Part shown: positions 26,533-35,412 of the stretch, in pieces
Layout of the letters: every line of letters starts with the position of its first letter
Numbering within the stretch: the stretch's first letter is position 1
Assembly (NCBI GenBank): GCA_965227215.1
Contig: OZ245729.1
Location: forward strand, 682,001-746,000
Source of the DNA: Gracilimonas sp965227215
GTDB taxonomy: Bacteria > Bacteroidota > Rhodothermia > Balneolales > Balneolaceae
Reading direction: 5' to 3'
DNA: 64,000 nucleotides
Notes under the pieces: generated by a model
Database searches by the model: none
The model's input: only the letters and a program-made list of their open reading frames with translations
Told to the model about the DNA's origin: nothing
Made by a program: the position numbers and the translations under genes

Positions 26533-27780
26533 ATGGATTCAGCACTAATCACCAGCGATGCGGTTACCTTTGGACTTTTGATGGCTATACTGGCCGGAAT
26601 TTTCATTACCTCTCACAGTGATAATCCCAAATGGCAGAAATTTTATAAGTTTGTGCCCTCGCTGCTCTTGTGCTATTTCATCCCTTCTCTACTTACTACC
26701 TTTGGAGTGGTCTCTGAAGCCGATTCCAATCTCTATTACGTAGCTTCCCGGTATTTACTGCCAGCCAGTTTGGTACTGCTCACCCTGAGTATAGACCTTA
26801 AAGGAATTATGAACCTGGGGCCTAAAGCCGTCATTATGTTTTTGGCAGGAACCGGAAGTATTATGATTGGCGGCCCCATTGCCCTGCTTATCGTAGGAAC
26901 CATCAGTCCTGAAATTGTGGGCGGAACCGGACCGGACGCCGTATGGCGTGGACTTGCAACCGTGGCCGGAAGCTGGATTGGAGGCGGAGCTAACCAAACC
27001 GCGATGCTGGAAGTGTTTGAGCCAAGTACCGATTTATTCGGAGCCATGGTAACAGTTGATATTATTGTAGCCAACATCTGGATGGCATTTCTGCTCTACG
27101 GAGCCGGCATCTCCGAACAGGTGGATAAGTGGTTTAAAGCTGACGCCTCAGCCATCGATGAACTGAAGCATAACATTGCGGAGTATCAGGCGAACATTGC
27201 ACGTGTTCCAACCCTGGTCGATTTCACTAAAATAATAGCCGTTGCCTTTGTGATAGTGGCTCTTGGTCACCTTGCCGGTGATACTATCGCTCCCTGGATT
27301 GATGAAAACGCCCCGGCACTGGCTGATTTAAGCTTGAATTCAGCCTTCTTTTGGATCGTGGTTGTGGCCACTACCGGTGGACTTATCCTGTCATTTACCA
27401 AAGTTCGAAACCTTGAAGGTGCGGGTGCTTCTAAATTGGGAAGTCTTTTCCTGTATATCCTGGTAATGACCATCGGGATGAAAATGAACATCGCCTCCAT
27501 GCTGGATGCACCCGGCTTTTTCGTGATCGGTGCGGTATGGATATTAATTCACGTAGGGGTATTATTGACGGTTGGAAAACTCATTAAAGCACCATTTTTC
27601 TTTGTGGCAGTGGGTAGTCAGGCTAACGTAGGTGGGGCAGCCTCCGCACCGATTGTAGCTTCGGCTTTCCATTCGGCATTGGCTCCTGTAGGTGTACTGC
27701 TTGCCGTATTGGGATATGCCCTGGGTACATATGGAGCTTATTTATGTGCCATCATGATGCAGGCTATTGCTGGCATGTGA
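26533..27780 (+). CDS. DUF819-family membrane transporter-like protein
   Basis: A 415-residue protein with about ten membrane helices. The family blocks WRGLATVAGSWIGGGANQ in the middle and VAVGSQANVGGAASAPIVA near the end are the two pseudo-symmetric re-entrant regions. DUF819 proteins resemble small-solute/anion symporters but have no confirmed substrate. It is divergent from lysC; a lysine or amino-acid transport role is only a guess from position. Confidence 0.85.
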   Translation: MDSALITSDAVTFGLLMAILAGIFITSHSDNPKWQKFYKFVPSLLLCYFIPSLLTTFGVVSEADSNLYYVASRYLLPASLVLLTLSIDLKGIMNLGPKAVIMFLAGTGSIMIGGPIALLIVGTISPEIVGGTGPDAVWRGLATVAGSWIGGGANQTAMLEVFEPSTDLFGAMVTVDIIVANIWMAFLLYGAGISEQVDKWFKADASAIDELKHNIAEYQANIARVPTLVDFTKIIAVAFVIVALGHLAGDTIAPWIDENAPALADLSLNSAFFWIVVVATTGGLILSFTKVRNLEGAGASKLGSLFLYILVMTIGMKMNIASMLDAPGFFVIGAVWILIHVGVLLTVGKLIKAPFFFVAVGSQANVGGAASAPIVASAFHSALAPVGVLLAVLGYALGTYGAYLCAIMMQAIAGM

Positions 27781-27848
27781 TTTGGGAGTAACCCGAGCTG
27801 ATTTTATTTACAATTCTGACTCTTTGTAATCTCAATGCATTACAGAAA

Positions 27849-27889
27849 TCCTTCTCCTTGGCAAGGAGAAGACGGATGGGGGCAAAGAA
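27849..27889 (+). repeat. Intergenic palindromic repeat, copy 1
   Basis: The 19-bp palindrome TTCTCCTTGGCAAGGAGAA at 27852-27870 is followed by GACGGATGGGGGCAAAGAAT. A diverged relative occurs at 43196-43237. This resembles the short dispersed intergenic repeats of Bacteroidota genomes. The 272-bp gap around it holds nothing else I can identify. Confidence 0.55.
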
Positions 27890-28052
27890 TAGATCATAAT
27901 CTAGTAGCGTCACCGCACAGGTGGACACTTGCGCTATTGCCGTTAGATCAACCCCATTTGTTCAACAGGAATTAATTCTATTTATATCCAAGATATGCTC
28001 TGCTCTTATTCGTATCTTTGAGACTGAAATTTAACCGAAAATATCCTGTTCC

Positions 28053-29222
28053 TTGAAGAGAGCACTTAAGTTTTTGTTTACCTTTATGGCCGTTGCTGCA
28101 TTCATTTTTGCTTTGGTCATTGGTCTTAATTATTCCGGCTTTGAAACCCTTTTTGAAAATGAAGAAGGAATGGCCGAAGGCAGCCAGTACATTGAAAACA
28201 CCTACTCCCTTGCCGGTCTGGCAGAATTTATAGGCGAACATCCGGAGTGGGTTTCTATTACTTCCTATAATGTAAATAATCCTGATTCCGGAATATTTTA
28301 TCAGGAGAATGTCCCCAGAGCTCTTGGTGCTACCTCTAATCTTTTTTTACTGATGGAGTATGAACGGCAGGTTGCGGAAGGTATACTCGATCCGACTGAA
28401 AGCATCAGCCTGAAGGATATTAAGAAGTTTGCCCTGCCCGAGATCAGTGAGAACAACCACGACAAGCTCATTGAAGAGTTTGAAGGTAGAACAGCTCCTC
28501 TTGATGATGTAGTTTTGGCCATGCTTGAGAACAGTGACCTGGTTTCGGCAGACTACCTTTGGTTCCGGCTTGGAGAGGAGAACATCAGAATGCTTATAGA
28601 CTCGCTCGATATGCCCGAAACTGCTCTTCCTCTTCCTTTCAGCGGGATGTATATGCGTATTAATCCGTCTCTAAATGATACTGCAGCACTTGGCAGTTTA
28701 AGCTTTTCTGATTTTGCCAAACAATCAATCTCAGAAGCCAAAAAACTAAGTGAGGGTGATGAATTCAATCAGCAGGTGAAAAACCAGTTTTATGATGACC
28801 GGCTGTCTCTCACCTTTATGCAGGAACGGGATGCCTTGGCTTATTTTCCTCAAGCTACTACCCAAGAAATGGCTGATCTTATGGCCCGGCTTATTAATAA
28901 TCAGGTGGTATCTGAAGAAGTCTCAAAAGCAGTAAAAGAAAAGCTTCGCTGGCCAATGGGTTCTGAACCTATTTCGCGCAGTTTTGAAGACTATGGCGCT
29001 ATTTATGATAACCGGATGGGGCTGTTGGGTGGAATCGATTTCGGTACTTCCATCTATGATGGCCACACCTCGGTACAGGCTGTGTTCTTTGATCAGCTTC
29101 CCGTTGGGTTCTGGGTTCACATGAGCGCAAACCACATGCAAGAAGACTTCCAGCAACGGTTAATTTGGGACCCTGCTCTTTATGAAACCACACAAAATGA
29201 AATAGCCGAGAACAATGAATAA
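28053..29222 (+). CDS. Membrane-anchored class A beta-lactamase-like protein, probably inactive
   Basis: A 389-residue protein starting at TTG, with an N-terminal membrane anchor (residues of about 7-26) and an extracytoplasmic domain that follows class A serine hydrolases. The segment LGATSNLFLLMEYERQVAEG aligns with the active-site helix and SADYLWFRLG with the SDN loop. The SxxK lysine is replaced: S95-N-L-F98. The KTG strand appears as GGIDFGTS. Loss of the general base suggests a binding or scaffold role rather than hydrolysis. Its 3' end overlaps the next gene by 8 bp, so it belongs with a DUF3592-like membrane protein and a methyltransferase in one operon. Confidence 0.65.
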   Translation: MKRALKFLFTFMAVAAFIFALVIGLNYSGFETLFENEEGMAEGSQYIENTYSLAGLAEFIGEHPEWVSITSYNVNNPDSGIFYQENVPRALGATSNLFLLMEYERQVAEGILDPTESISLKDIKKFALPEISENNHDKLIEEFEGRTAPLDDVVLAMLENSDLVSADYLWFRLGEENIRMLIDSLDMPETALPLPFSGMYMRINPSLNDTAALGSLSFSDFAKQSISEAKKLSEGDEFNQQVKNQFYDDRLSLTFMQERDALAYFPQATTQEMADLMARLINNQVVSEEVSKAVKEKLRWPMGSEPISRSFEDYGAIYDNRMGLLGGIDFGTSIYDGHTSVQAVFFDQLPVGFWVHMSANHMQEDFQQRLIWDPALYETTQNEIAENNE

Positions 29223-29697
29223 TTACCGACTGCTTTACTTCTTCTGGGCTATTCCTACTTATCTTTTGTTCTTGGTAATCCAGCAAGGCCTGGTTTACCA
29301 AAGCTCCATTGATACCTATGAAAATGGAACTACCTACCTTGCCGAAATCACTGATTTTGAGATCAAACAAATTGCAGCTCAAAGCAACGGTTACGTTGTT
29401 ATTAAGTTTGAGACCGAAGATGAAGTAATCGAGCGCCGGCTTTCTCTGTCTGTACAAATGGCACAGGAACTAATGAAGTCCAGTACCATTCCTATCCGAT
29501 ATCAAAAGGGAGCCTTCCAGGAAATTGTGCTTTATCCCACCTTCAATATTCAGAAAAGCACCTCGTTTTTTAATATGAGTGTTGCTTTCATAGGGTTGGT
29601 TGTGACGGTTATTTCCGGTTTTTTTGTGAACCGATATGTGCGAAGGAAACTCATCAACGAAAATGATGAGAAATTTGAAATTGAACGGGTAGATTAA
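29215..29697 (+). CDS. Two-helix membrane protein, DUF3592-like
   Basis: A 160-residue protein with a hydrophobic helix at each end (about 8-26 and 119-140) and between them a small beta domain (EITDFEIKQIAAQSNGYVVIKFETEDE ... IPIRYQKGAFQEIVLYP, split here for description). That layout resembles DUF3592. It overlaps the upstream gene by 8 bp and the downstream gene by the single A of TAATG, so the three genes are co-translated. The function is unknown. Confidence 0.6.
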   Translation: MNNYRLLYFFWAIPTYLLFLVIQQGLVYQSSIDTYENGTTYLAEITDFEIKQIAAQSNGYVVIKFETEDEVIERRLSLSVQMAQELMKSSTIPIRYQKGAFQEIVLYPTFNIQKSTSFFNMSVAFIGLVVTVISGFFVNRYVRRKLINENDEKFEIERVD

Positions 29698-30413
29698 TGA
29701 ATACAGGAACGCTGTATCTGATTCCCACCACGCTTGGAAAAACTCCGGAAAATAATACCATTCCGGAATACACTTTGAATGTACTCAGAGAACTTGATGT
29801 GTTAATGGTAGAAAACCTCAAAAGCGCTACTTCTTTCCTTCAATGGGTTGGAGCAACCGTTCCCGAGTATGAGATAGATTTTTACCCTCTCAATAAAAAC
29901 ACGCCGGAGCAAGAAATACACTCCTTTCTTAAACCGTTGCTCAATGGTCGGAATGCCGGAATTCTTTCTGAAGCCGGAGCTCCAGGTGTTGCCGATCCCG
30001 GTGCACGATTAGTAAAGCTTGCTCATCAGTATCAGATTAATGTGGTTCCTCTTGTGGGCCCCTCCTCTATCCTTCTCGCCCTTATGGCTTCCGGATTTAA
30101 TGGGCAGCAATTTTCCTTTCACGGCTACCTTCCTATGGACCAGAAGAAAAGAAAATCTATGATTAGTCAGCTGGAAGGCGAATCCCGCAGACACGACCGA
30201 ACCCAGATTTTTATGGAAGCTCCTTACCGCAACAATGAGCTGCTTAAAGATGTCATTTCTGCCTGCTCTCCGGCTACCCGCCTTTGCACGGCTACGGATA
30301 TCACACTTCCTTCAGAAAAAATCATTTCGAAGCATATTTCTGAGTGGGAATCGATGAAGCTACCGGATCTGGATAAGCGACCGACCATCTTTTTGCTATA
30401 CGCGAAAGAATAA
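29697..30413 (+). CDS. SAM-dependent methyltransferase of the tetrapyrrole-methylase/RsmI family
   Basis: A 238-residue protein. It begins like RsmI (GTLYLIPTTLG), carries SEAGAPGVADPGARLVKLA, LVGPSSILLALMASGFNG and later IFMEAPYRN, the SAM-binding and substrate loops of the family. It lacks a C-terminal extension. RsmI methylates C1402 of 16S rRNA; Bacteroidota encode this shorter paralogue in addition to canonical RsmI, and its target is not established. It is last in the operon, followed by a clear terminator. Confidence 0.85.
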   Translation: MNTGTLYLIPTTLGKTPENNTIPEYTLNVLRELDVLMVENLKSATSFLQWVGATVPEYEIDFYPLNKNTPEQEIHSFLKPLLNGRNAGILSEAGAPGVADPGARLVKLAHQYQINVVPLVGPSSILLALMASGFNGQQFSFHGYLPMDQKKRKSMISQLEGESRRHDRTQIFMEAPYRNNELLKDVISACSPATRLCTATDITLPSEKIISKHISEWESMKLPDLDKRPTIFLLYAKE

Positions 30414-30414
30414 A

Positions 30415-30443
30415 AAAGCCCCATCGAATATCGAAGGGGCTTT
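30415..30443. terminator. Bidirectional terminator after the methyltransferase operon
   Basis: Stem AAAGCCCC / GGGGCTTT plus an inner ATCGA/TCGA pairing. It lies between convergent genes, with a T-rich tail on the minus strand and TTT on the plus strand. Confidence 0.8.
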
Positions 30444-30474
30444 AATCAATGGTTACCATAAATCGCTATTCCGG

Positions 30475-30858
30475 TTAATGGGCGCCGGCTTCATTTAACA
30501 AATCCACCACTCCATCATGGTGATGCGTTATGGCCTGATCTTTAGCTGACCATCCACGGTCATCATGAACATCCACATCTCCGCTGTTCTCAATTAATAA
30601 TTGTACAATATCGTAATGTCCGTTTGTCGAAGCCCAATACAAAGCCGACGTTCCCCTGTTATCACGATGATCTATCTCGGCACCGTGTTTAATTAAAAGC
30701 TCAACAATATCCATATGCCCATGCTTGGCAGCTTTCAGCAGAGCGGTTCGTTCGTGGCTGTCTTTTGTGTTTACGTTCATACCATCTTGCAGCAGGGATT
30801 TGATGGTTTTAATATCGCCGCTTTCTGCGGCATCGAGAAATGCTGTCTCTTCATTCAT
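30475..30858 (-). CDS. Ankyrin-repeat protein
   Basis: A 127-residue protein from the ATG at 30858, fixed by a strong GAGGAGG ribosome binding site seven bases upstream; the frame runs open to 30921. It consists of about four ankyrin repeats (AAESGDIKTIKSLLQDG, TALLKAAKHGHMDIVELLIKHG, SALYWASTNGHYDIVQLLIENS, SAKDQAITHHHDGVVDLLNEAG). There is no signal peptide, so it is a cytosolic protein-binding module; the partner is unknown. Confidence 0.9.
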   Translation of the reverse strand: MNEETAFLDAAESGDIKTIKSLLQDGMNVNTKDSHERTALLKAAKHGHMDIVELLIKHGAEIDHRDNRGTSALYWASTNGHYDIVQLLIENSGDVDVHDDRGWSAKDQAITHHHDGVVDLLNEAGAH

Positions 30859-30990
30859 AACGTATCCTCCTCTTATGAGAGTTATAGATTGGCTCCTGAA
30901 TTGTAATTTCCAGGTAGTCAAATGTCAAATTAGAAATACGCTTCTATTTTGAAGATTGAATGAATTATCTATTGTCGGAAAAGAAAAAAA

Positions 30991-31069
30991 CCCGATATCT
31001 GACTCGAGGGCTAATATGTTGAAAAAGCTACTTTTCTTGAGGTTGCTCTCGGTGCTTATAGATATCGGG
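30991..31069 (-). terminator. Terminator-like hairpin with a large structured loop
   Basis: A perfect 10-bp stem CCCGATATCT / AGATATCGGG encloses 59 nt that can fold further. On the minus strand it ends in a seven-T tail. It lies about 85 bp downstream of the radical SAM gene, so it probably terminates that transcript. Confidence 0.6.
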
Positions 31070-31154
31070 CTTTAAAAAAAAGCTACTTAATACAGTATTA
31101 AGACGAAGAAAAATCTTAATAGTTTCTTTTTTGAATTAAATAATTGTAATACCG

Positions 31155-32213
31155 TTAAAATAATTTTAGCTGTGTGCCAGTACTTTTCTTAAAATGGTCT
31201 GTTGTTAGATATCTTTTCTTCTCATTGAGCCCCAAACGTTTAGTTTGCACTTTAAACAGATCGGAAATTTGTTTTGAGAAATTCCCCTTCCCTTTCATGC
31301 GCTCTTTCCATTCATAGCTGTTTAATTTTCCATCGCGAACATCCAGAATCTTGCGCAGCACTTTCTTCTTTCTCTCTGGATAATGTTGCCCCAACCATTC
31401 CTGAAACATGTCCTTTACTTTATACGGCAACCGTACGATGATATAATTTGCGAATGATGCTCCGGCTGCCGATGCTTTTTCCAGAATTTCTGCGCACTCA
31501 TGGTCAGTTAATCCCGGAATGATGGGAGCTACGTTTACCCCAACCGGAATCCCCGCATCTGCCAGCTGACGAATAGCGTCCAACCTGCGGTTTGGACGAG
31601 AAGTTCTCGGTTCCATTACTCCGGTCAGATCCTTGTCCAGCGTAGTGACTGATATCGTCACGCTCACGCAATTATATTCATTCAGCTCACAAAGAATGTC
31701 AATGTCACGGGTTATCAAATGATTCTTGGTAATTAAACCTACCGGATTCCGAAACTCAGCCATCACTTCCAAACATCCTCTGGTTAACTCCAGCTTTCTT
31801 TCTAAAGGTTGATATACATCCGTAACACCGCTCATCGCAATTACCTGGGGCTTCCACTTGGGGGAGCTCAGTTCTTTTCTGAGCAGTTCGGGGGCATCAT
31901 ATTTCACAACAATCTTAGATTCAAAATCCAGTCCTGAGGAATAGCCCAGATACTCATGAAAAGGCCGCGCATAACAATAGATACACCCATGTTCACATCC
32001 CCTGTATGGATTGATACTCGCATCAAAGCTGATGTCTTCACTTTTGTTATAGGTGATTATTGTTTTGGTATCATCCTTGATAAGTTGTGTTTTAGGGGAT
32101 GGCTTTTCGCCTGTTTCCTCATCAATATCATAATCGATGTAATTTCCCTCAAAACGATTAACGGGATTATCAGATGCTCCCCTCCCTCTCAACGGATTTT
32201 GCTTGCCTTTCAT
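31155..32213 (-). CDS. PA0069-family radical SAM protein
   Basis: A 352-residue protein starting at the ATG at 32213, which has AGGAGG seven bases upstream. The iron-sulfur motif C73-x3-C77-x2-C80 (CEHGCIYC) follows NPYRG. GVTDVYQPLE, ITKNHLITRD and VAPIIPGLTDHE are typical of the SplB-like PA0069/DUF group. The family resembles spore photoproduct lyase but occurs in non-sporulating bacteria and its substrate is unknown. It is monocistronic. Confidence 0.9.
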   Translation of the reverse strand: MKGKQNPLRGRGASDNPVNRFEGNYIDYDIDEETGEKPSPKTQLIKDDTKTIITYNKSEDISFDASINPYRGCEHGCIYCYARPFHEYLGYSSGLDFESKIVVKYDAPELLRKELSSPKWKPQVIAMSGVTDVYQPLERKLELTRGCLEVMAEFRNPVGLITKNHLITRDIDILCELNEYNCVSVTISVTTLDKDLTGVMEPRTSRPNRRLDAIRQLADAGIPVGVNVAPIIPGLTDHECAEILEKASAAGASFANYIIVRLPYKVKDMFQEWLGQHYPERKKKVLRKILDVRDGKLNSYEWKERMKGKGNFSKQISDLFKVQTKRLGLNEKKRYLTTDHFKKSTGTQLKLF

Positions 32214-32283
32214 AAATGCCTCCTGAAACTTTATACATATTTTGTACATATAATATATGCTTTCAGATGCTTTTATAAAACAA

Positions 32284-32313
32284 AAAGCCCCATCTAATAA
32301 AAGACGAGGCTTT
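32284..32313 (-). terminator. Terminator of the lipoprotein gene at 32343
   Basis: A 12-bp stem with two mismatches (AAAGCC...GGCTTT outermost), 30 bp past the stop. A T-rich tail lies on the minus strand. Confidence 0.7.
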
Positions 32314-32342
32314 AGAATTTTTAAAGGCTTTTTAAACAGTCG

Positions 32343-33134
32343 TTAGCTGCTGCAGGTTGTATTGTTGAGATTTTCATCCCAGCAAGATTTTGCACCTTCA
32401 TTATAATTTGGTGAAATAATGAAACCGGTCATGGTTTCCGTGTTATAGCTTATGGTCGTAGTCTCATCTTCAGAAACATCCACAAACACCACGGTTTTAA
32501 CCGTTCCATCAAAATCATAACTGATGGAATCGCCAAGGTTGTCATTCCGGTCGCTTTTAACTTCAAGCATCACGGATGTTTCACTTTCCGATCGCTCCCA
32601 GGTTACTACTGACACTTCCTGTCCGGATTCCAAATCGAAATAAGTCCAGGTGCCTGATGTAGCATCAAAATCAGAAGTACCGGTGAAGAACAATTGATTA
32701 TCGAATCCCAATTCAGAATTGGTAACATAGAAATTCCAGGTTACTTCATCGGTAGACTCTACACTGGCTGTCAACCTAACTCCGTAGTTTTCACCGTTGG
32801 CAGCTGTGGTGTAGCTCCACTCCCACTCATTGCCATTTACAGCCTCAGCTGATTTATCCTGAGCGGCGGTCATGAGTGCTCTTGGAATAGCCAGGTTCGC
32901 TTCTAAAATAACTTTAGCTACTCCTGCAGCAAACAAAGCTGTATTGAAATTAGATTCGGCAGCTTTAGCAACCGCTTTATTCGATGCCGATTCCATCTCC
33001 GACATGTCAACTTTCATTGACTCAGGTGGTGGCATCTCCGGTGGGTTTTTGTCGCTGTTAGTTGTATTGCACGAAAACAAAAACAGGGATACAGAAAGTA
33101 ATAAACAAGTAAAAGTGGTTATTCTATACTTCAT
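32343..33134 (-). CDS. Hypothetical secreted lipoprotein
   Basis: A 263-residue protein. Its signal peptide ends in a lipobox with C22 (LFLFSC), followed by a proline-rich linker (NPPEMPPPES). A helical segment with many Ala follows, then a beta-rich C-terminal half (WEWSYTTAANGENYGVRLTA and similar strands) that looks like a single lipocalin- or jelly-roll-like sheet domain. No family is recognised and there is no enzyme motif. It is 65 bp downstream of the YtcJ-type amidohydrolase gene on the same strand and may share its transcript. Confidence 0.6.
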   Translation of the reverse strand: MKYRITTFTCLLLSVSLFLFSCNTTNSDKNPPEMPPPESMKVDMSEMESASNKAVAKAAESNFNTALFAAGVAKVILEANLAIPRALMTAAQDKSAEAVNGNEWEWSYTTAANGENYGVRLTASVESTDEVTWNFYVTNSELGFDNQLFFTGTSDFDATSGTWTYFDLESGQEVSVVTWERSESETSVMLEVKSDRNDNLGDSISYDFDGTVKTVVFVDVSEDETTTISYNTETMTGFIISPNYNEGAKSCWDENLNNTTCSS

Positions 33135-33199
33135 AAATAATGATTTTTTAGATGTTCATTACCTTAAACCTGTTACTAAAGCTGATGTTCCCGATTTAA

Positions 33200-34855
33200 T
33201 CAGTCAGCCTTGGCATATACCTTTTCACCGGCTACCCAGGTTTCCAGTACATCTATTTTGTAAATATCCTTAGCCGGCACTTCAAAATAGTCCTGATCTA
33301 TAATCACGAAATCTGCCCATTTTCCTTCTTCGATGGAACCAAGCACTTCTTCCTGATGAGCGGCATAGGCTGCATCAATGGTGAATGCTTTAAGAGCGTC
33401 CTCCCGGCTCAAAGATTCATCCGGATACCAGCCGCCCGGAGGGTTTCCTTCATGGTCCATTCTTGTTACAGCCGAGTACAGTCCCCAAAACGGGTTTGAA
33501 GGCTCCACCGGAAAGTCGGAACCTGCAGCAACGATTGTTCCCTGATCCAGGAAGGTCTGCCAGGCATAACCGCCTTCAATGCGTTCTTCACCAACACGAT
33601 CCACGGCCATATTCTTATCACTGGTGGCATGGCGGGGCTGCATAGAAGCAATGATGTCCAGCTCTGCGAACCGTGGAATATCTTCAAGTGAAACAATTTG
33701 AGCGTGTTCTATTCGGTGACGAAGCCCTTGATTACCCAGCTCATCCTTTACATGAGCAAAAGCATTTAAAATCACACGGTTTGCACGGTCACCAATAGCA
33801 TGCACGTTGGTTTGAAATCCTGCCGATGCCGTTGTCATCATGATTTCGTTAAATTCTTCCTGGTCTGCAAAAAGCAATCCACGATTTCCGGGATCATCCG
33901 AATAAGGTTCAATCATGGCAGCACCGCGACTTCCTAGGGCACCATCCGAATAAAGCTTTACACTTCTGAGTGCTAACCGGTCATTCGCATACGAGTCAAC
34001 AGGTCCGTTTTGGGAAAGCTCTTCAAAAGCGGTCATGCCACCAATCATAGCGTAGATACGGCCGGTCATTTTACCCTGATCGGCAAACTTTTTATAAATT
34101 TCCCAATTCGTTGCGCTTACTCCTGCATCATGAACGGATGTAAGACCCATACGTGCCATTTGCTCGAGAGCCAGCTCCAACGCACGTTTTCTTTCAACTT
34201 CAGTGGGTTCCGGAATAATTTCCATAATGTAGTTTTCAGCCGCATCCACAAAAACACCGGTAGCTTCTCCATTTCGGTCCCTGATAATTTTTCCGCCCTG
34301 CGGATCGGGAGTATCTTTACTAACCTGGGCCAGTTCCAGGGCCTTGCTGTTTACCCATCCTGCGTGGCCATCAACCCTGGAGAGATATACCGGGCGATCA
34401 GGAACAACCCGATCCAGGTCTTCCGCAGTTGGGAATTCATTCTCTTCCCAAAGGGTTTGGTTCCAGCCCCGTCCCTGAATCCATTCCAGCTCAGGATTAG
34501 CTTCCGCATACGCCTTGATAGTATCTAAAGTGGCTTCCAGTGATTCTATTCCGGCCACATTTACATTCAGTTCCTGGAACCCAAGCCCCATTACGTGACC
34601 GTGAGCATCAATCAAACCCGGTAGCACGGTCTTTCCTGCTAAGTCAACAATCTCGCCGGTCGCTCCTTCCGATAGCTCTTGTCCACCCACCTTTTTAATT
34701 TTTCCATTTTCGATAACCATAGTCTTAAAGGTGACCAGTGAATCTCCGGAGAAGGTATAACCATTGGCATTAATAAAAGTCTTGACGTCCCCGGAATTCG
34801 TACAGGCACTGATTGAAATTCCGAGAGCAAAAAATAGAATGAGTAGCTTTTTCAT
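33200..34855 (-). CDS. YtcJ-type metal-dependent amidohydrolase lipoprotein
   Basis: A 551-residue exported enzyme. The lipobox Cys is C18 (SISAC), and the urease-superfamily motifs are H-G-H in GLIDAHGHVMG, VHAIGDRANR, RIEHAQ and AGSDFPVE, in the order of the YtcJ/AepA (amidohydrolase 3) group. Substrates of this group are amides and formyl derivatives and are largely uncharacterised. It is the second lipoprotein amidohydrolase in the window, but it belongs to a different subfamily from the gene at 5034. Confidence 0.9.
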   Translation of the reverse strand: MKKLLILFFALGISISACTNSGDVKTFINANGYTFSGDSLVTFKTMVIENGKIKKVGGQELSEGATGEIVDLAGKTVLPGLIDAHGHVMGLGFQELNVNVAGIESLEATLDTIKAYAEANPELEWIQGRGWNQTLWEENEFPTAEDLDRVVPDRPVYLSRVDGHAGWVNSKALELAQVSKDTPDPQGGKIIRDRNGEATGVFVDAAENYIMEIIPEPTEVERKRALELALEQMARMGLTSVHDAGVSATNWEIYKKFADQGKMTGRIYAMIGGMTAFEELSQNGPVDSYANDRLALRSVKLYSDGALGSRGAAMIEPYSDDPGNRGLLFADQEEFNEIMMTTASAGFQTNVHAIGDRANRVILNAFAHVKDELGNQGLRHRIEHAQIVSLEDIPRFAELDIIASMQPRHATSDKNMAVDRVGEERIEGGYAWQTFLDQGTIVAAGSDFPVEPSNPFWGLYSAVTRMDHEGNPPGGWYPDESLSREDALKAFTIDAAYAAHQEEVLGSIEEGKWADFVIIDQDYFEVPAKDIYKIDVLETWVAGEKVYAKAD

Positions 34856-34974
34856 GTGTTTTCGTTGATTAGAATTTTGTTGAATATAAGGAAAGAAATA
34901 CGCTTTGATAAGCGTTTTGCAAGCTTTGAGGTTTTCCCCTACACTTTTTTATAGTGAAGCCTTCATTAACCAGA

Positions 34975-35412
34975 TCACCGTGCAATCTTATCCCAAAGAG
35001 AAGGTCCAATAAAATCCGGGGCGGTATTTAATTCTGCGACTTCTTTTCGCCCAAAGAAACCAATATTGCGCAATAGCTGCCGATCTGTACTTATCTCAGG
35101 ATCTGTACCTAGCTTAAGGTCACCGCCTTCCTGATTCACGATATAGTAGAATTCAATAGCATGGATCGAACCTTGAATAACTTCATTTATATGAACCTGT
35201 TTACCAACAGATATAATGAGTCCGGTTTCTTCCCTGAATTCACGAACGAGAGCTTCCTCAAGCGACTCTCCAAATTCTACGCCACCGCCCGGCGGAATCC
35301 AGGTCCATTGGTTTGTAACCGGCGACATCAGCTCCACAAGCAGAAGTTTCCCCTCTTTAAATAGCAACCCACAAGACCGAACGCGTACCCGATTCGTGTA
35401 GGATTCTGACAT
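34975..35412 (-). CDS. NUDIX hydrolase
   Basis: A 145-residue protein with a complete Nudix box at 43-65 (G-x5-E-x7-REFREETGL). It cleaves nucleoside diphosphates linked to another moiety; the substrate is unknown. Its ATG overlaps the pyrG stop codon in TGATG, so it is coupled to CTP synthase, and a nucleotide-sanitising role (for instance deoxycytidine derivatives) is a reasonable guess. Confidence 0.9.
   Translation of the reverse strand: MSESYTNRVRVRSCGLLFKEGKLLLVELMSPVTNQWTWIPPGGGVEFGESLEEALVREFREETGLIISVGKQVHINEVIQGSIHAIEFYYIVNQEGGDLKLGTDPEISTDRQLLRNIGFFGRKEVAELNTAPDFIGPSLWDKIAR

Noticed and set aside
30991..31069. attC site interpretation of the large-loop hairpin
   Set aside because: No GTTRRRY/RYYYAAC core sites at its ends; position and T tail fit a terminator.
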